Assembly (NCBI RefSeq): GCF_014058705.1
Contig: NZ_CP059692.1
Location: 1,245,001 to 1,309,000 of the forward strand
Direction: 5' to 3'
Source: Aureimonas mangrovi
Lineage (GTDB): Bacteria; Pseudomonadota; Alphaproteobacteria; Rhizobiales; Rhizobiaceae
DNA length: 64,000 nt
The position numbers and the translations under genes are program-made. How positions within the stretch are numbered: the first letter of the stretch is position 1; every line of letters starts with the position of its first letter. Positions 49,081 to 57,214 of the stretch are shown in pieces. Under the pieces are notes generated by a model, which had not been told where the DNA came from, made no database searches, and saw only the letters and a program-made list of their open reading frames with translations.

Positions 49081-49283
49081 AAGATCGCATCAGCGCCGGC
49101 CGACGAGCTTACTGCCTCGGCTTTGCACAAGGCCAGCGAATGGCATTGCGAACGACGTCCCCGGCGATGCCATCCATACCTCTTTCGCCATATCCCTTCG
49201 GGACGCGGCGGATTTCGATCCAGAGTGTCGCGAAGCCCTGAAACCAGGCACGCGCCTCGTCTCAGCCTGAATGTCGATCGGCC
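49081..49283 (+). other. Intergenic stretch with a possible gene remnant
   Basis: A 203-bp stretch. The frame ending at 49270 reads IANDVPGDAIHTSF and DFDPECREAL with protein-like composition, but no start signal precedes it. It may be the decayed end of a lost gene. Nothing else is seen. Confidence 0.3.
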
Positions 49284-50024
49284 CTAGGTCAGCTGACCAC
49301 CGTCGACCGTGAGAATGGTGCCGGTAATATGGCGAGCCGCCGGGCTCGCCAGGAACGCGACCGCAGCCGCGACGTCTTCGGGCATGCCGTATCGGCCGAG
49401 CGGGATGAGACTGCGCTGGAAGTCGGAGAACTCGCCATCGGCCGGGTTCATGTCCGTATCCGTCGATCCCGGCTGCACGAGGTTGACGGTGATGTCGCGG
49501 GGGCCGAGTTCACGGGCAAGGCCGCGCGTGAACGAATGCAGCGCGGACTTCGTCATGTAGTAGATCGCGCCCGTGTCGCCGACGATGCGCTCGGCTCCGC
49601 CCGAGCCGATCGTCACGACGCGTCCGCCTGCGGCCAAATGCGGAATCGCAGCCTTGGCCGCCAGAATCGGCCCGCGCACGTTCACCGCGAACATGGCGTC
49701 GATCACATCAACCTCCGCATCGGCGAAGGTCGTATAGATCGCGATCGCGGCGTTGTTGACGAGGATATCGAGACCACCCAACGACTGTACCGTCTCGTCG
49801 ACGGAGCGCTTGATCGCGTCCGGATCGGCGCTGTCAGCCTGGATTGCGACGGCCCTAGGGCCCTTCGCCTCTACGGCTCGCACCACCTCGGCCGCTCGAT
49901 CGGCCGAGCGCTCATAGGTGATCGCGACGTCTGCGCCCTTGTCCGCGAGAGCGAGAGCGATCGCCGCTCCGATGCCGCGCGAGCCGCCGGTGACGAGAGC
50001 GCGCTTGCCTGCCAGTTCAGTCAT
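49284..50024 (-). CDS. SDR-family NAD(P)-dependent oxidoreductase
   Basis: A 246-residue classical short-chain dehydrogenase. TGGSRGIG (12-19) binds the cofactor; NNAA starts at Asn90; the catalytic triad is Ser141, Tyr155 and Lys159 (YYMTK); the end TGTILTVDGGQ is typical of FabG-like enzymes. Substrate unknown. It diverges from a TetR regulator with a palindrome between, so it is probably repressed by it. It has no evident link to choline metabolism. Confidence 0.92.
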   Translation of the reverse strand: MTELAGKRALVTGGSRGIGAAIALALADKGADVAITYERSADRAAEVVRAVEAKGPRAVAIQADSADPDAIKRSVDETVQSLGGLDILVNNAAIAIYTTFADAEVDVIDAMFAVNVRGPILAAKAAIPHLAAGGRVVTIGSGGAERIVGDTGAIYYMTKSALHSFTRGLARELGPRDITVNLVQPGSTDTDMNPADGEFSDFQRSLIPLGRYGMPEDVAAAVAFLASPAARHITGTILTVDGGQLT

Positions 50025-50030
50025 CTGTCT

Positions 50031-50054
50031 GTACCAATATCTAGTGATTGATAC
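50031..50054. promoter_or_regulatory. Candidate TetR operator between the SDR and regulator genes
   Basis: GTACCAAT (50031-50038) and ATTGATAC (50047-50054) form an inverted repeat with 7 of 8 matches around an 8-bp centre. It starts 7 bp upstream of the SDR gene, in the 83-bp divergent region, a usual place for an autoregulated TetR site. Confidence 0.55.
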
Positions 50055-50107
50055 AAATTCAACTATGGTCGTTGTCCTGGAGTGTCAATGCCGATATATA
50101 TCGATCA

Positions 50108-50758
50108 ATGCAAAATAAGTTGCCGACAGCAGATGCGCAGGAAGCGCGCCCACGCGCGCGCGGGCGTCCGCGCGCGTTCGATCGCGACGCCGCCTTGGAC
50201 AGGGCGACCCTCCTGTTCTGGAAGAAGGGCTTCGAGGCGACGTCGATCGTTGATCTGACGCACGCCATGGGCATCGGTGCGCCGAGCCTCTATGCCGCCT
50301 TCGGATCGAAGGAAGAGCTCTATGCCGAGGCGCTGCGCCATTATGCGGAGAGCAATCAGAGCTACGTCTGGGCCGGCTTCGACGCCGCCCTCACCGCGCG
50401 GGAAGCGGTTCGCTCGTTCCTGATGGAGTCAGCCATGGCGCTGACCGGCTGCGTGGCCGATATTCCGCGAGGGTGCATGGTCGTGCTGTCGTCGGTGGGC
50501 AGCGAGGATCATGCGCGGTTGAACGAGCTCTCCCGGTCGACACGAGCCGTGACCTTCGAGCGCCTTCGAAAGCGCCTCGCCCGTGCGAAGAGCGAGGGCG
50601 AGATTCCAACCGGCACCAATGTCGAAGGGCTCGCACGCTTCGTCCAGACCGTACAGAGCGGCATGTCGATCCTGGCGCGCGACGGGGCGAGCGGAGCCGA
50701 CCTCGAATCCGTCGCCGATGTGGCCATGGCCGGCTATGATGCCCGCACGACGGGTTGA
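50108..50758 (+). CDS. TetR/AcrR-family transcriptional regulator
   Basis: A 216-residue regulator. The N-terminal DNA-binding domain begins after an Arg-rich arm (GRPRAFDRDAALDRATLLFWKKGFEATSIVDLT) with recognition helix APSLYAAFGSKEEL. The C-terminal ligand domain is of the TetR_C group with IPRGCMVV and LVQTVQSGMSIL-like text (FVQTVQSGMSILARDG). Start at 50108; the codons upstream are in the operator region. It controls the divergent SDR gene most likely. It ends 13 bp from the convergent gbcB. Confidence 0.88.
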   Translation: MQNKLPTADAQEARPRARGRPRAFDRDAALDRATLLFWKKGFEATSIVDLTHAMGIGAPSLYAAFGSKEELYAEALRHYAESNQSYVWAGFDAALTAREAVRSFLMESAMALTGCVADIPRGCMVVLSSVGSEDHARLNELSRSTRAVTFERLRKRLARAKSEGEIPTGTNVEGLARFVQTVQSGMSILARDGASGADLESVADVAMAGYDARTTG

Positions 50759-50771
50759 CGACCACGCCGTC

Positions 50772-51878
50772 CTAGCGCTCGACGACCACGTCCGAGCGCG
50801 GCTTCGAACAGCAGATCAGCATCATACCGGCATCCACCTCGCGCTGGCGGATGCCGCCCTGGTGGTGCATCTCGACGGTGCCGGACACCTTCTTCGACTT
50901 GCAGGTGCCGCACATGCCCTTCGAGCAGGAGGAGGGCAGGCGCATGCCGGCGCGGCGCGCGGCCTCGAGGATCGTCATCGTCTCCGGGCACTCGACGACG
51001 CGCTTGGTCTTGGCGAACTCGATCTTCCAGCTCCTGACCTCGCTTTCCAGCGCGGCGGCCGCTTCCTCGACTGCGGCCTGCTCCTGAGGGGCAAGCTCCT
51101 CGAAGTTGAAGCTCTCCTCGTGATGCCGGCTCATATCGAAGCCGGCCTCCTTCAGGATGGCGCGAACGGCCGCCATGAAGGGGGAGGGGCCGCAGACGAA
51201 GATCTCGCGCTCGCGGAAGTCGGGCGCGACGGCCTCGATCGCGGCGCGCGAGATGCGCCCCCGAAAGCCGGGCCAGGCCTGGAGCGGGCTGTCGCCTTCA
51301 ACGATGTGCGCCGCGCGGATCGAGCGGTTGCGCCGCGACATGACCGCGATCTCGTCGTCGAAGACGATGTCGTCCGGTGAGCGCGCGGCGTGCAGGAAGA
51401 TCGTGTCGCGAATCTCGGCCAGATCGTATGCCGTCCGCGTCATCGACATCATCGGCGTGATGCCCGAGCCGCCGGAAATCAGCAGGTACTTGCCGGTGCG
51501 CGAGGGGTGATGGGTCCACGAGAAATCGCCCATCGGCCCCGCGGCCTTGAGCATCTGGCCCGGACGGAAATGGTCATGCAGCCAGTTCGAGACGGGTCCG
51601 CCGGGCACGCGCTTGACCGTGATCGAGACCGTGTCGGGCCGCGAGGGCGCTGACGAGATCGTGTAGCAACGGTGGATCGCCTCACCCTCGATCTCGAACT
51701 CGAAGGTCAGGAACTGGCCGGGTGTAAAGGCGAACCGGCGCTGGGAGCGCGGCGCGAAGATGAAGGACTTGACGTCGTGCGTCTCCTCGCGGACCGCGCG
51801 ACAGATGAGGACGTCGTCCTCTTCCGGGTTCCATTCGTAGAACCCGGTCGAGGTCGGGGCAGGCGATGCGGCATCCAT
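50772..51878 (-). CDS. gbcB: Glycine betaine demethylase reductase subunit
   Basis: A 368-residue flavoprotein reductase. The N-terminal FAD domain has RCYTISSAP, the NAD domain has ISGGSGITPMMSM and FVCGPSPFM, and the C-terminal plant-type 2Fe-2S domain has CSKGMCGTC with a later Cys. It carries electrons from NAD(P)H to the Rieske oxygenase GbcA. The start at 51878 lies 22 bp after the gbcA stop; the frame upstream to 51944 overlaps gbcA and is not conserved. Together GbcA and GbcB remove one methyl of glycine betaine as formaldehyde. Confidence 0.88.
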   Translation of the reverse strand: MDAASPAPTSTGFYEWNPEEDDVLICRAVREETHDVKSFIFAPRSQRRFAFTPGQFLTFEFEIEGEAIHRCYTISSAPSRPDTVSITVKRVPGGPVSNWLHDHFRPGQMLKAAGPMGDFSWTHHPSRTGKYLLISGGSGITPMMSMTRTAYDLAEIRDTIFLHAARSPDDIVFDDEIAVMSRRNRSIRAAHIVEGDSPLQAWPGFRGRISRAAIEAVAPDFREREIFVCGPSPFMAAVRAILKEAGFDMSRHHEESFNFEELAPQEQAAVEEAAAALESEVRSWKIEFAKTKRVVECPETMTILEAARRAGMRLPSSCSKGMCGTCKSKKVSGTVEMHHQGGIRQREVDAGMMLICCSKPRSDVVVER

Positions 51879-51900
51879 CAGAGCGTCGGGCTTTCTGGCT

Positions 51901-53184
51901 TCAGGCCGCGACCGCCGCGACCGGCGCGGGATCGAAGCGAGCACGCATGCGCTGGACGTACCAGTTGCAGAACTTGTCGACGAGCATCTCGGTGTAGGGC
52001 GAATAGGGACCCGGCTCGTAGCCGGCCGTGCGCGCGCCGTCCTGGCAGAAGCCGACGAGCTCGGAATCCTGCACGTTGGTCGTCATCCACACGTCGATGA
52101 GGTTCTGCAGATCGTAGTCCACCCCCTCGACTGCATCCTTGTGGACGAGCCAGGTGGTGCGCACGAGCGTGCGCTCGGCATCGAGCGGGATCGCCGAGAA
52201 GGTCACGGCATGGTCGCCCATGAAGTGATGCCAGGAGTTCGGCTGCGTCCAGAAGTGCAGGCCGCCCATCTTGGCGGACGGGAAGGCGCCGAGCGGGATG
52301 CGGCAGGCGGCCTTGGTGTCCATCGTGTGGCTCTCGCCCTCGCCATCGAGCGGCAGGCGTTCGGTGCGGTAGCCCGTCACCATGTCGTCGAGATGCTCGC
52401 GCATCCGGCTCGGAATGCCCGCGCGCTCCCAGTCGTCGTGGCTGTCGGTCACCAGACAGCCGTAGCGCTCGGCCTGCGCGCGCTCGGTCTCGTCGAGGTC
52501 TTCAGGCGCGAATCCGAAACCGTAGGCGAAGAGCGGGACGGTCAGCTCGGGATGGTTGGCACCGCAATGATAGCACTCGCGGTTGTTCTCCATCGTGAGC
52601 TTCCAATTGCCCGGCTCGATCAGGTCGTGCTGGTGAGCAATCTTCGCATTCTTGATGTTGTGCGGGGCGATGTAGGGCCCCATGACGGCGGCCATCTCGT
52701 CGAAGTCGGCCGGCGGCTCGTCTGCGAGGCAGATGAAGATCAGCCCCTCGAGCGAGCGGATGTGGACGGGCTTCAGTCCGTGGCACGAGGCATCGAAGCC
52801 TTCGCCCATGTGCTCGGCGTGGATCAGCGAGCCTTCGAGGTTGTAGGTCCAGGTGTGGTAGCGGCAGACGAGGTTGCCGACCGTGCCCTTCTCCTCGTGG
52901 ACGAGGCGCGCGCCGCGATGGCGGCAGACATTGTGGAAGGCGCGAACCTGCATGTCGTCGTCGCGGACGATGAGGACGGCGTTGCGGCCGATGTCCACAG
53001 TCATCACGTCGCCCGGCTCGGGCACGTCCGGCTCTACAGCGACGAAGAGCCAATGCCGCTCGAAGATCGCGTCCATGTCGGCCGCGAAGATCTCCGGGCT
53101 CGTGTAGAAGGGAGCCTCGAGCGAGTAGCCCGGCCGCCGACGGCGCAACAGGCTGGTCAGCGAGGTGTCGGTGCGGTCGAGCAT
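51901..53184 (-). CDS. gbcA: Glycine betaine demethylase Rieske oxygenase subunit
   Basis: A 427-residue Rieske non-heme iron oxygenase. The Rieske centre is Cys87/His89 and Cys107/His110 (CRHRGA, CRYHTW). The iron site is in NNRECYHCGANHPEL (His206, His211). It oxidises glycine betaine to dimethylglycine and formaldehyde. The start at 53184 is chosen for its AGGAG at good spacing, 17 codons after the first possible ATG. It sits 120 bp after soxG in the same orientation; the run soxBDAG-gbcA-gbcB likely forms one catabolic unit. Confidence 0.92.
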   Translation of the reverse strand: MLDRTDTSLTSLLRRRRPGYSLEAPFYTSPEIFAADMDAIFERHWLFVAVEPDVPEPGDVMTVDIGRNAVLIVRDDDMQVRAFHNVCRHRGARLVHEEKGTVGNLVCRYHTWTYNLEGSLIHAEHMGEGFDASCHGLKPVHIRSLEGLIFICLADEPPADFDEMAAVMGPYIAPHNIKNAKIAHQHDLIEPGNWKLTMENNRECYHCGANHPELTVPLFAYGFGFAPEDLDETERAQAERYGCLVTDSHDDWERAGIPSRMREHLDDMVTGYRTERLPLDGEGESHTMDTKAACRIPLGAFPSAKMGGLHFWTQPNSWHHFMGDHAVTFSAIPLDAERTLVRTTWLVHKDAVEGVDYDLQNLIDVWMTTNVQDSELVGFCQDGARTAGYEPGPYSPYTEMLVDKFCNWYVQRMRARFDPAPVAAVAA

Positions 53185-53304
53185 GACGTCCACTCCTGTG
53201 GCGGCGCCTTCAATTGGGAAAGTCTGGAGCGCCAAGGCCCTCCATTTCCTTCTTCCAAGCGACAGATTTCGTCGATTTTACGCCATCGGACGGCGCGCAA
53301 ACGA

Positions 53305-53874
53305 TCATGCCGAAAGTTCGCGCGCCGCCTCGGCCAGATAGCTTGAAACATAAGGCGCGAAGGAGCACCAGACGTCGAGCTCGAAACGCACCGCTTCCGT
53401 GCGCGAAAGCACGATTTCGCTCTTGGCGAAGACCGTGCGGGAGACGAAGCCGACCGGCGTCGCCGCAGGCGAAAGGTCGAGCGGGCAGCCGGCGGCGAGC
53501 AGCGTTTCCGCCTGCGGGCCGGACACTGCCAGCGAAACCGATCGCTCCGACACGTCCACCAGTGAATGCGGCGTGCCGTGAAGGCTGTCAGCCAGGCTCT
53601 CGCCGAGAGCGCCGGCTTCCTCGCCGGGCGCGACGAGCGTCCACTCGTCGGGCCCGAGCCAGAGCGCCCGGCGGGTGCCGTTTTCGGTGAACCGGCAGGC
53701 CTCGCGGGGCAGGGACGTCCCGAAGGCTTCCCCGACGCGCGCGATCGCGGCCTCGTCGCGGCAGCGTAGCGAGAGGCGCGAGGCGGGGCCGAGGGGTTCG
53801 ATCGTGACAGCGTCGGTGCGGCGGGTCCTGAACGTGTCGAGCGGAAAGCGGCGGCGGATCGCGGTCTCAGACAT
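53305..53874 (-). CDS. soxG: Sarcosine oxidase gamma subunit
   Basis: A 189-residue protein with the SoxG pattern: LWLGPDEWTLVAP, HSLVDVSERSVSLAVSGPQAETLLAAGCPLDL and SRTEAVRFELDVWCSFAPYV. It is the small structural subunit of the heterotetrameric enzyme. The start overlaps the soxA stop by 8 bp. Length is normal. Confidence 0.92.
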   Translation of the reverse strand: MSETAIRRRFPLDTFRTRRTDAVTIEPLGPASRLSLRCRDEAAIARVGEAFGTSLPREACRFTENGTRRALWLGPDEWTLVAPGEEAGALGESLADSLHGTPHSLVDVSERSVSLAVSGPQAETLLAAGCPLDLSPAATPVGFVSRTVFAKSEIVLSRTEAVRFELDVWCSFAPYVSSYLAEAARELSA

Positions 53875-56854
53875 TCAGTCGCTCGTTCTCTTTGTCGTGG
53901 AAGACCGGATCGACGATGGTGACGGCCACGCGACCGCCCGGCATCGGCACGTCGATCGTCTCGCCGTGTCGGGAGCGGCCGCCTTTCACGAGGGCCAGTG
54001 CAATGGAGCGACCGAGCGTCGACGAACGGTAGGAGGAGGTGACGTGGCCGAGCGCCGCGCCGGACGCCGGTGCGTTGGCCTCGGCCGTGTGCTCGACGAG
54101 CTGCGCGCCTTCTTCCAGGACGATTGTCGGGTCCTCCGTGAGAAGCCCGACCATCTGCTTGCGGCCCGCCGCGCGGAAGGCGTCGCGGTCTAGTGACCGC
54201 ATGCCGACGAAGTCCCGCTTCTTTTTCGACACCGCCCAGGAGAGGCCCACATCGTCCGGGATCGCGGTTCCGTCCGTCTCCTGCCCGACGATGATGTAGC
54301 CCTTCTCGGCGCGCAGGACATGCATCGTCTCGGTGCCATAGGGCGTAATGCCGACATCCTCGCCCTCGTCCATCAGCGCCTCCCAGACGTGACGGGCGGC
54401 CGACGGCGCGACGTTGATCTCGAAGCCGAGCTCGCCAGTGAAGGAAACGCGCCAGATCCGGGCCGGAACCCCCGCGACCGTGCCGTCGCGCCAGCTCATG
54501 TGCGGCATGGCTTCCTTCGAGAGGTCGATGCCCTCGGTCAACGGCTCCAGCACTTCACGGGCCTTCGGACCCTGCAGGGCGATGACGGCCCACTGCTCGG
54601 TGGTGGAGGTCAGCCAGACGTCGAGATCGCTCCATTCGGTCTGGAGATAGTCCTCCATATGGTTGAGGACGCGCGGCGCGCCGCCGGTGGTCGTCGTCAC
54701 GTGGAAGCGGTCGTCGGCGAGGCGCGCGATGACGCCGTCATCCATCACGAAACCGTCCTCGCGCAGCATGATGCCGTAGCGAAGGCCGCCCGGCTTCAAT
54801 GCCAAGAACGGGTTCGTGTAGATGCGATTGACGAATTCGGCCGCGTCCGGCCCTGCCACCTCGATCTTGCCGAGAGTGGAGGCATCGAAGATACCGACAG
54901 CGCTGCGCACCGCGAGGCACTCGCGCGCCACCGCCGCGTGCATGTCCTCGCCGGCCTTCGGGAAGTAGTGCGCGCGCTTCCACAGGCCGACATTCTCGAA
55001 GGCCGCTCCCCGCTCGGCCGCCCACTCGTGTAGCGGCGCGCGGCGCACCGGGTCGAAGAGCTCTCCGCGCGAGGGGCCGGCGAAGGAGCCGAAGCTCGTC
55101 GGGGTGTAGGGCGGGCGGAAGGTCGTCAGGCCGATCTCGGGCACCGCCTTGCCGAGCGCCTTCGAGACGATCTCGAGCGCGTTGATGTTGGAGATGCGGC
55201 CCTGATCGGTCGCCATGCCGGTCGTGGTGTAGCGCTTCACATGCTCGATCGAGCGGAAGCCCTCCTGCGTGGCGAGGCGCACGTCCTTGGTCGTCACGTC
55301 GTTCTGGAAATCGACGAAGGCCTTCACGTTGTAGGACTTGCGCTCGTGCGGCGTGGCGCCGCGGAAGCCCTCGTTTCCGACCGGCGTCGCCGCGACCGTG
55401 AAACCGCGCGTCGCAGAGCCCCCGGCGGCCTCGGCTCCCCTGGCGAAGCCGTCCTCCAGCACCTCGGCGAGGTCATGAAGGCCCCGGCAGGCGCCGGCGG
55501 AGCGCTCGCGCTCGGCCGAGGTGCCCGGCAGATAGGCGCCGAGACCTTCGTCCCAAGCCAGCTTGCCGCGAGACTGCGAGAAGAGCGAGACGTTCGGCGT
55601 GAAGCCGCCGGACATAAGGAGTAGATCGCAGATCACCGTCTCGCCGCTCGTCCAGCCGAGGCGGCCAAGGATGGCGGATGCGATCCGCAGGCGCCCGCGC
55701 GTACCGATCACGGCTGTTTCGTCGTAGACGGGTATGCCGGCCGCCCGCGCCCGCTCGACATAGGGGCCGGTGGGCTTGGAGCGAAGGTCCGCGATGGCCG
55801 CGATCTGCGTGCCCGTCGCCATCACGTCGAGTGCGGCACGGTAGGCTGAGTCGTTCGTGGCGAAGACGACCGCGCGTTCGCCCGGCTTCACGCCGTAACG
55901 GTTGGCGTAGATGCGCGCGGCTTCCGCCATCATCACGCCGGGCCGGTCGTTCTCCGGGAAGACAAGCGGCCGCTCGATCGCGCCCGTCGCGATCACCACT
56001 TCGCCCGTACGCACCATCCACTGGCGCTCGCGCGGCAGGTCGGGCGAAGGGGAGGCGAGGTGGTCGGTAACGCGCTCGGCGAGGCCGATCAGATTGTGCG
56101 GATAGTAGCCGAAGGCGGTGGTCCGCGGCAGGAGAACGACGTTCCCGCGGGCGGCCAGCGTCGCCAGCGCCTCCGCCAGCCAGACGTCCGCCGGCTGGCC
56201 GTCGATCGTCACAGCATTCTCGTGGAGAAGCGAGCCGCCGAGTTCGGCCTGCTCGTCGCAGAGGATGACGCGCTTGCCGCTTTCGGCGGCCGCCAGAGCC
56301 GCCGCAATGCCGGCGGGGCCCGCGCCGATCACAAGCACCTCGCAATGGGCGAAGCGTTGCGCGTAGCGCTCCGCGTCCGGCTTCAGCGGAGCGCGGCCGA
56401 GACCAGCCGCGCGGCGGATGAAGGGCTCGTAGAGCTTGTCCCACGCGCCCTTCGGCCACATGAAAGTCTTGTAGTAGAAGCCGGCCGAGAGGAAGCGGCC
56501 GAGCCCGTCGTTGATCTCGCCGATGTCGTGGCGCAGCGAGGGCCAGCGGTTCTGGCTTTCGGCCTTGAGGCCGGCGTGCAGTTCCACCTGCGTCGCGCGA
56601 AGGTTCGGCGTGTAGTGCCCCTCGTCGCGGCCGACGCCGACCAGTGCGTTCGGCTCCTCGGAGCCCGCCGTCACGATGCCGCGCGCGCGGTGATACTTGA
56701 AGGAGCGCCCGACAAGGTGAACGCCGTTCGCCAGTAGCGCAGAGGCGAGTGTGTCGCCCTCGCAGCCGGTGAAGTCCTTGCCGTCGAAGGTGAAGGAAAC
56801 CGGGCGCGCGCGGTCGATGCGGCCGCCGGTCGGCGTGCGGAACGCGCCGGTCAT
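53867..56854 (-). CDS. soxA: Sarcosine oxidase alpha subunit
   Basis: A 995-residue protein. The N-terminal ferredoxin-like fold (FTFDGKDFTGCEGDTLASALLANG) leads to an NAD-binding dinucleotide motif VIGAGPAGIAAALAAAE, and the C-terminal part (about 600-995) is the folate-binding GcvT-like domain. It binds NAD+ and tetrahydrofolate and converts the methyl group of sarcosine to methylene-THF. It overlaps soxD by four bases (ATGA) and soxG by 8. Full length. Confidence 0.95.
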   Translation of the reverse strand: MTGAFRTPTGGRIDRARPVSFTFDGKDFTGCEGDTLASALLANGVHLVGRSFKYHRARGIVTAGSEEPNALVGVGRDEGHYTPNLRATQVELHAGLKAESQNRWPSLRHDIGEINDGLGRFLSAGFYYKTFMWPKGAWDKLYEPFIRRAAGLGRAPLKPDAERYAQRFAHCEVLVIGAGPAGIAAALAAAESGKRVILCDEQAELGGSLLHENAVTIDGQPADVWLAEALATLAARGNVVLLPRTTAFGYYPHNLIGLAERVTDHLASPSPDLPRERQWMVRTGEVVIATGAIERPLVFPENDRPGVMMAEAARIYANRYGVKPGERAVVFATNDSAYRAALDVMATGTQIAAIADLRSKPTGPYVERARAAGIPVYDETAVIGTRGRLRIASAILGRLGWTSGETVICDLLLMSGGFTPNVSLFSQSRGKLAWDEGLGAYLPGTSAERERSAGACRGLHDLAEVLEDGFARGAEAAGGSATRGFTVAATPVGNEGFRGATPHERKSYNVKAFVDFQNDVTTKDVRLATQEGFRSIEHVKRYTTTGMATDQGRISNINALEIVSKALGKAVPEIGLTTFRPPYTPTSFGSFAGPSRGELFDPVRRAPLHEWAAERGAAFENVGLWKRAHYFPKAGEDMHAAVARECLAVRSAVGIFDASTLGKIEVAGPDAAEFVNRIYTNPFLALKPGGLRYGIMLREDGFVMDDGVIARLADDRFHVTTTTGGAPRVLNHMEDYLQTEWSDLDVWLTSTTEQWAVIALQGPKAREVLEPLTEGIDLSKEAMPHMSWRDGTVAGVPARIWRVSFTGELGFEINVAPSAARHVWEALMDEGEDVGITPYGTETMHVLRAEKGYIIVGQETDGTAIPDDVGLSWAVSKKKRDFVGMRSLDRDAFRAAGRKQMVGLLTEDPTIVLEEGAQLVEHTAEANAPASGAALGHVTSSYRSSTLGRSIALALVKGGRSRHGETIDVPMPGGRVAVTIVDPVFHDKENERLNV

Positions 56855-57204
56855 CGCTCGCCCTCCGTCGACCAGGTTCCGAGATTATCGCCGGACAGGG
56901 CGGGAGCCTGCGCCTCGACAGCAGCCCCCTCCAGTTGTGGCCGTGCCTCGCCGACCTTGTAGGTCGCCTTGAAGCTGTCGTCGCGCGTGTCTCGCACGGC
57001 GTTGAAGAAGCGCGCGCAGCCATGGATGTGCCGCCAGCGCTCGGCGTGCAGGCCGCGTGGATTGGAGCGATGGTAGAGGAAGTCCGTCCAGTCGTCCGTG
57101 CCGACCTCGGAGGGCGTCTCGGCGCGCACGACATGGGCCTCGCCGGCATAGCGGAACTCCAGCTCGGAGCGCGGGCCGCAATAGGGGCAGTGGATCAGCA
57201 GCAT
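56851..57204 (-). CDS. soxD: Sarcosine oxidase delta subunit
   Basis: A 117-residue protein with MLLIHCPYCGPRSELEF and the later HIHGCARFFN, which together supply the Cys/His ligands of the structural zinc. It starts 10 bp after soxB and ends overlapping soxA. The ATG at 57204 fits the family start. Confidence 0.93.
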   Translation of the reverse strand: MLLIHCPYCGPRSELEFRYAGEAHVVRAETPSEVGTDDWTDFLYHRSNPRGLHAERWRHIHGCARFFNAVRDTRDDSFKATYKVGEARPQLEGAAVEAQAPALSGDNLGTWSTEGER

Positions 57205-57214
57205 GTCGGTGGCC

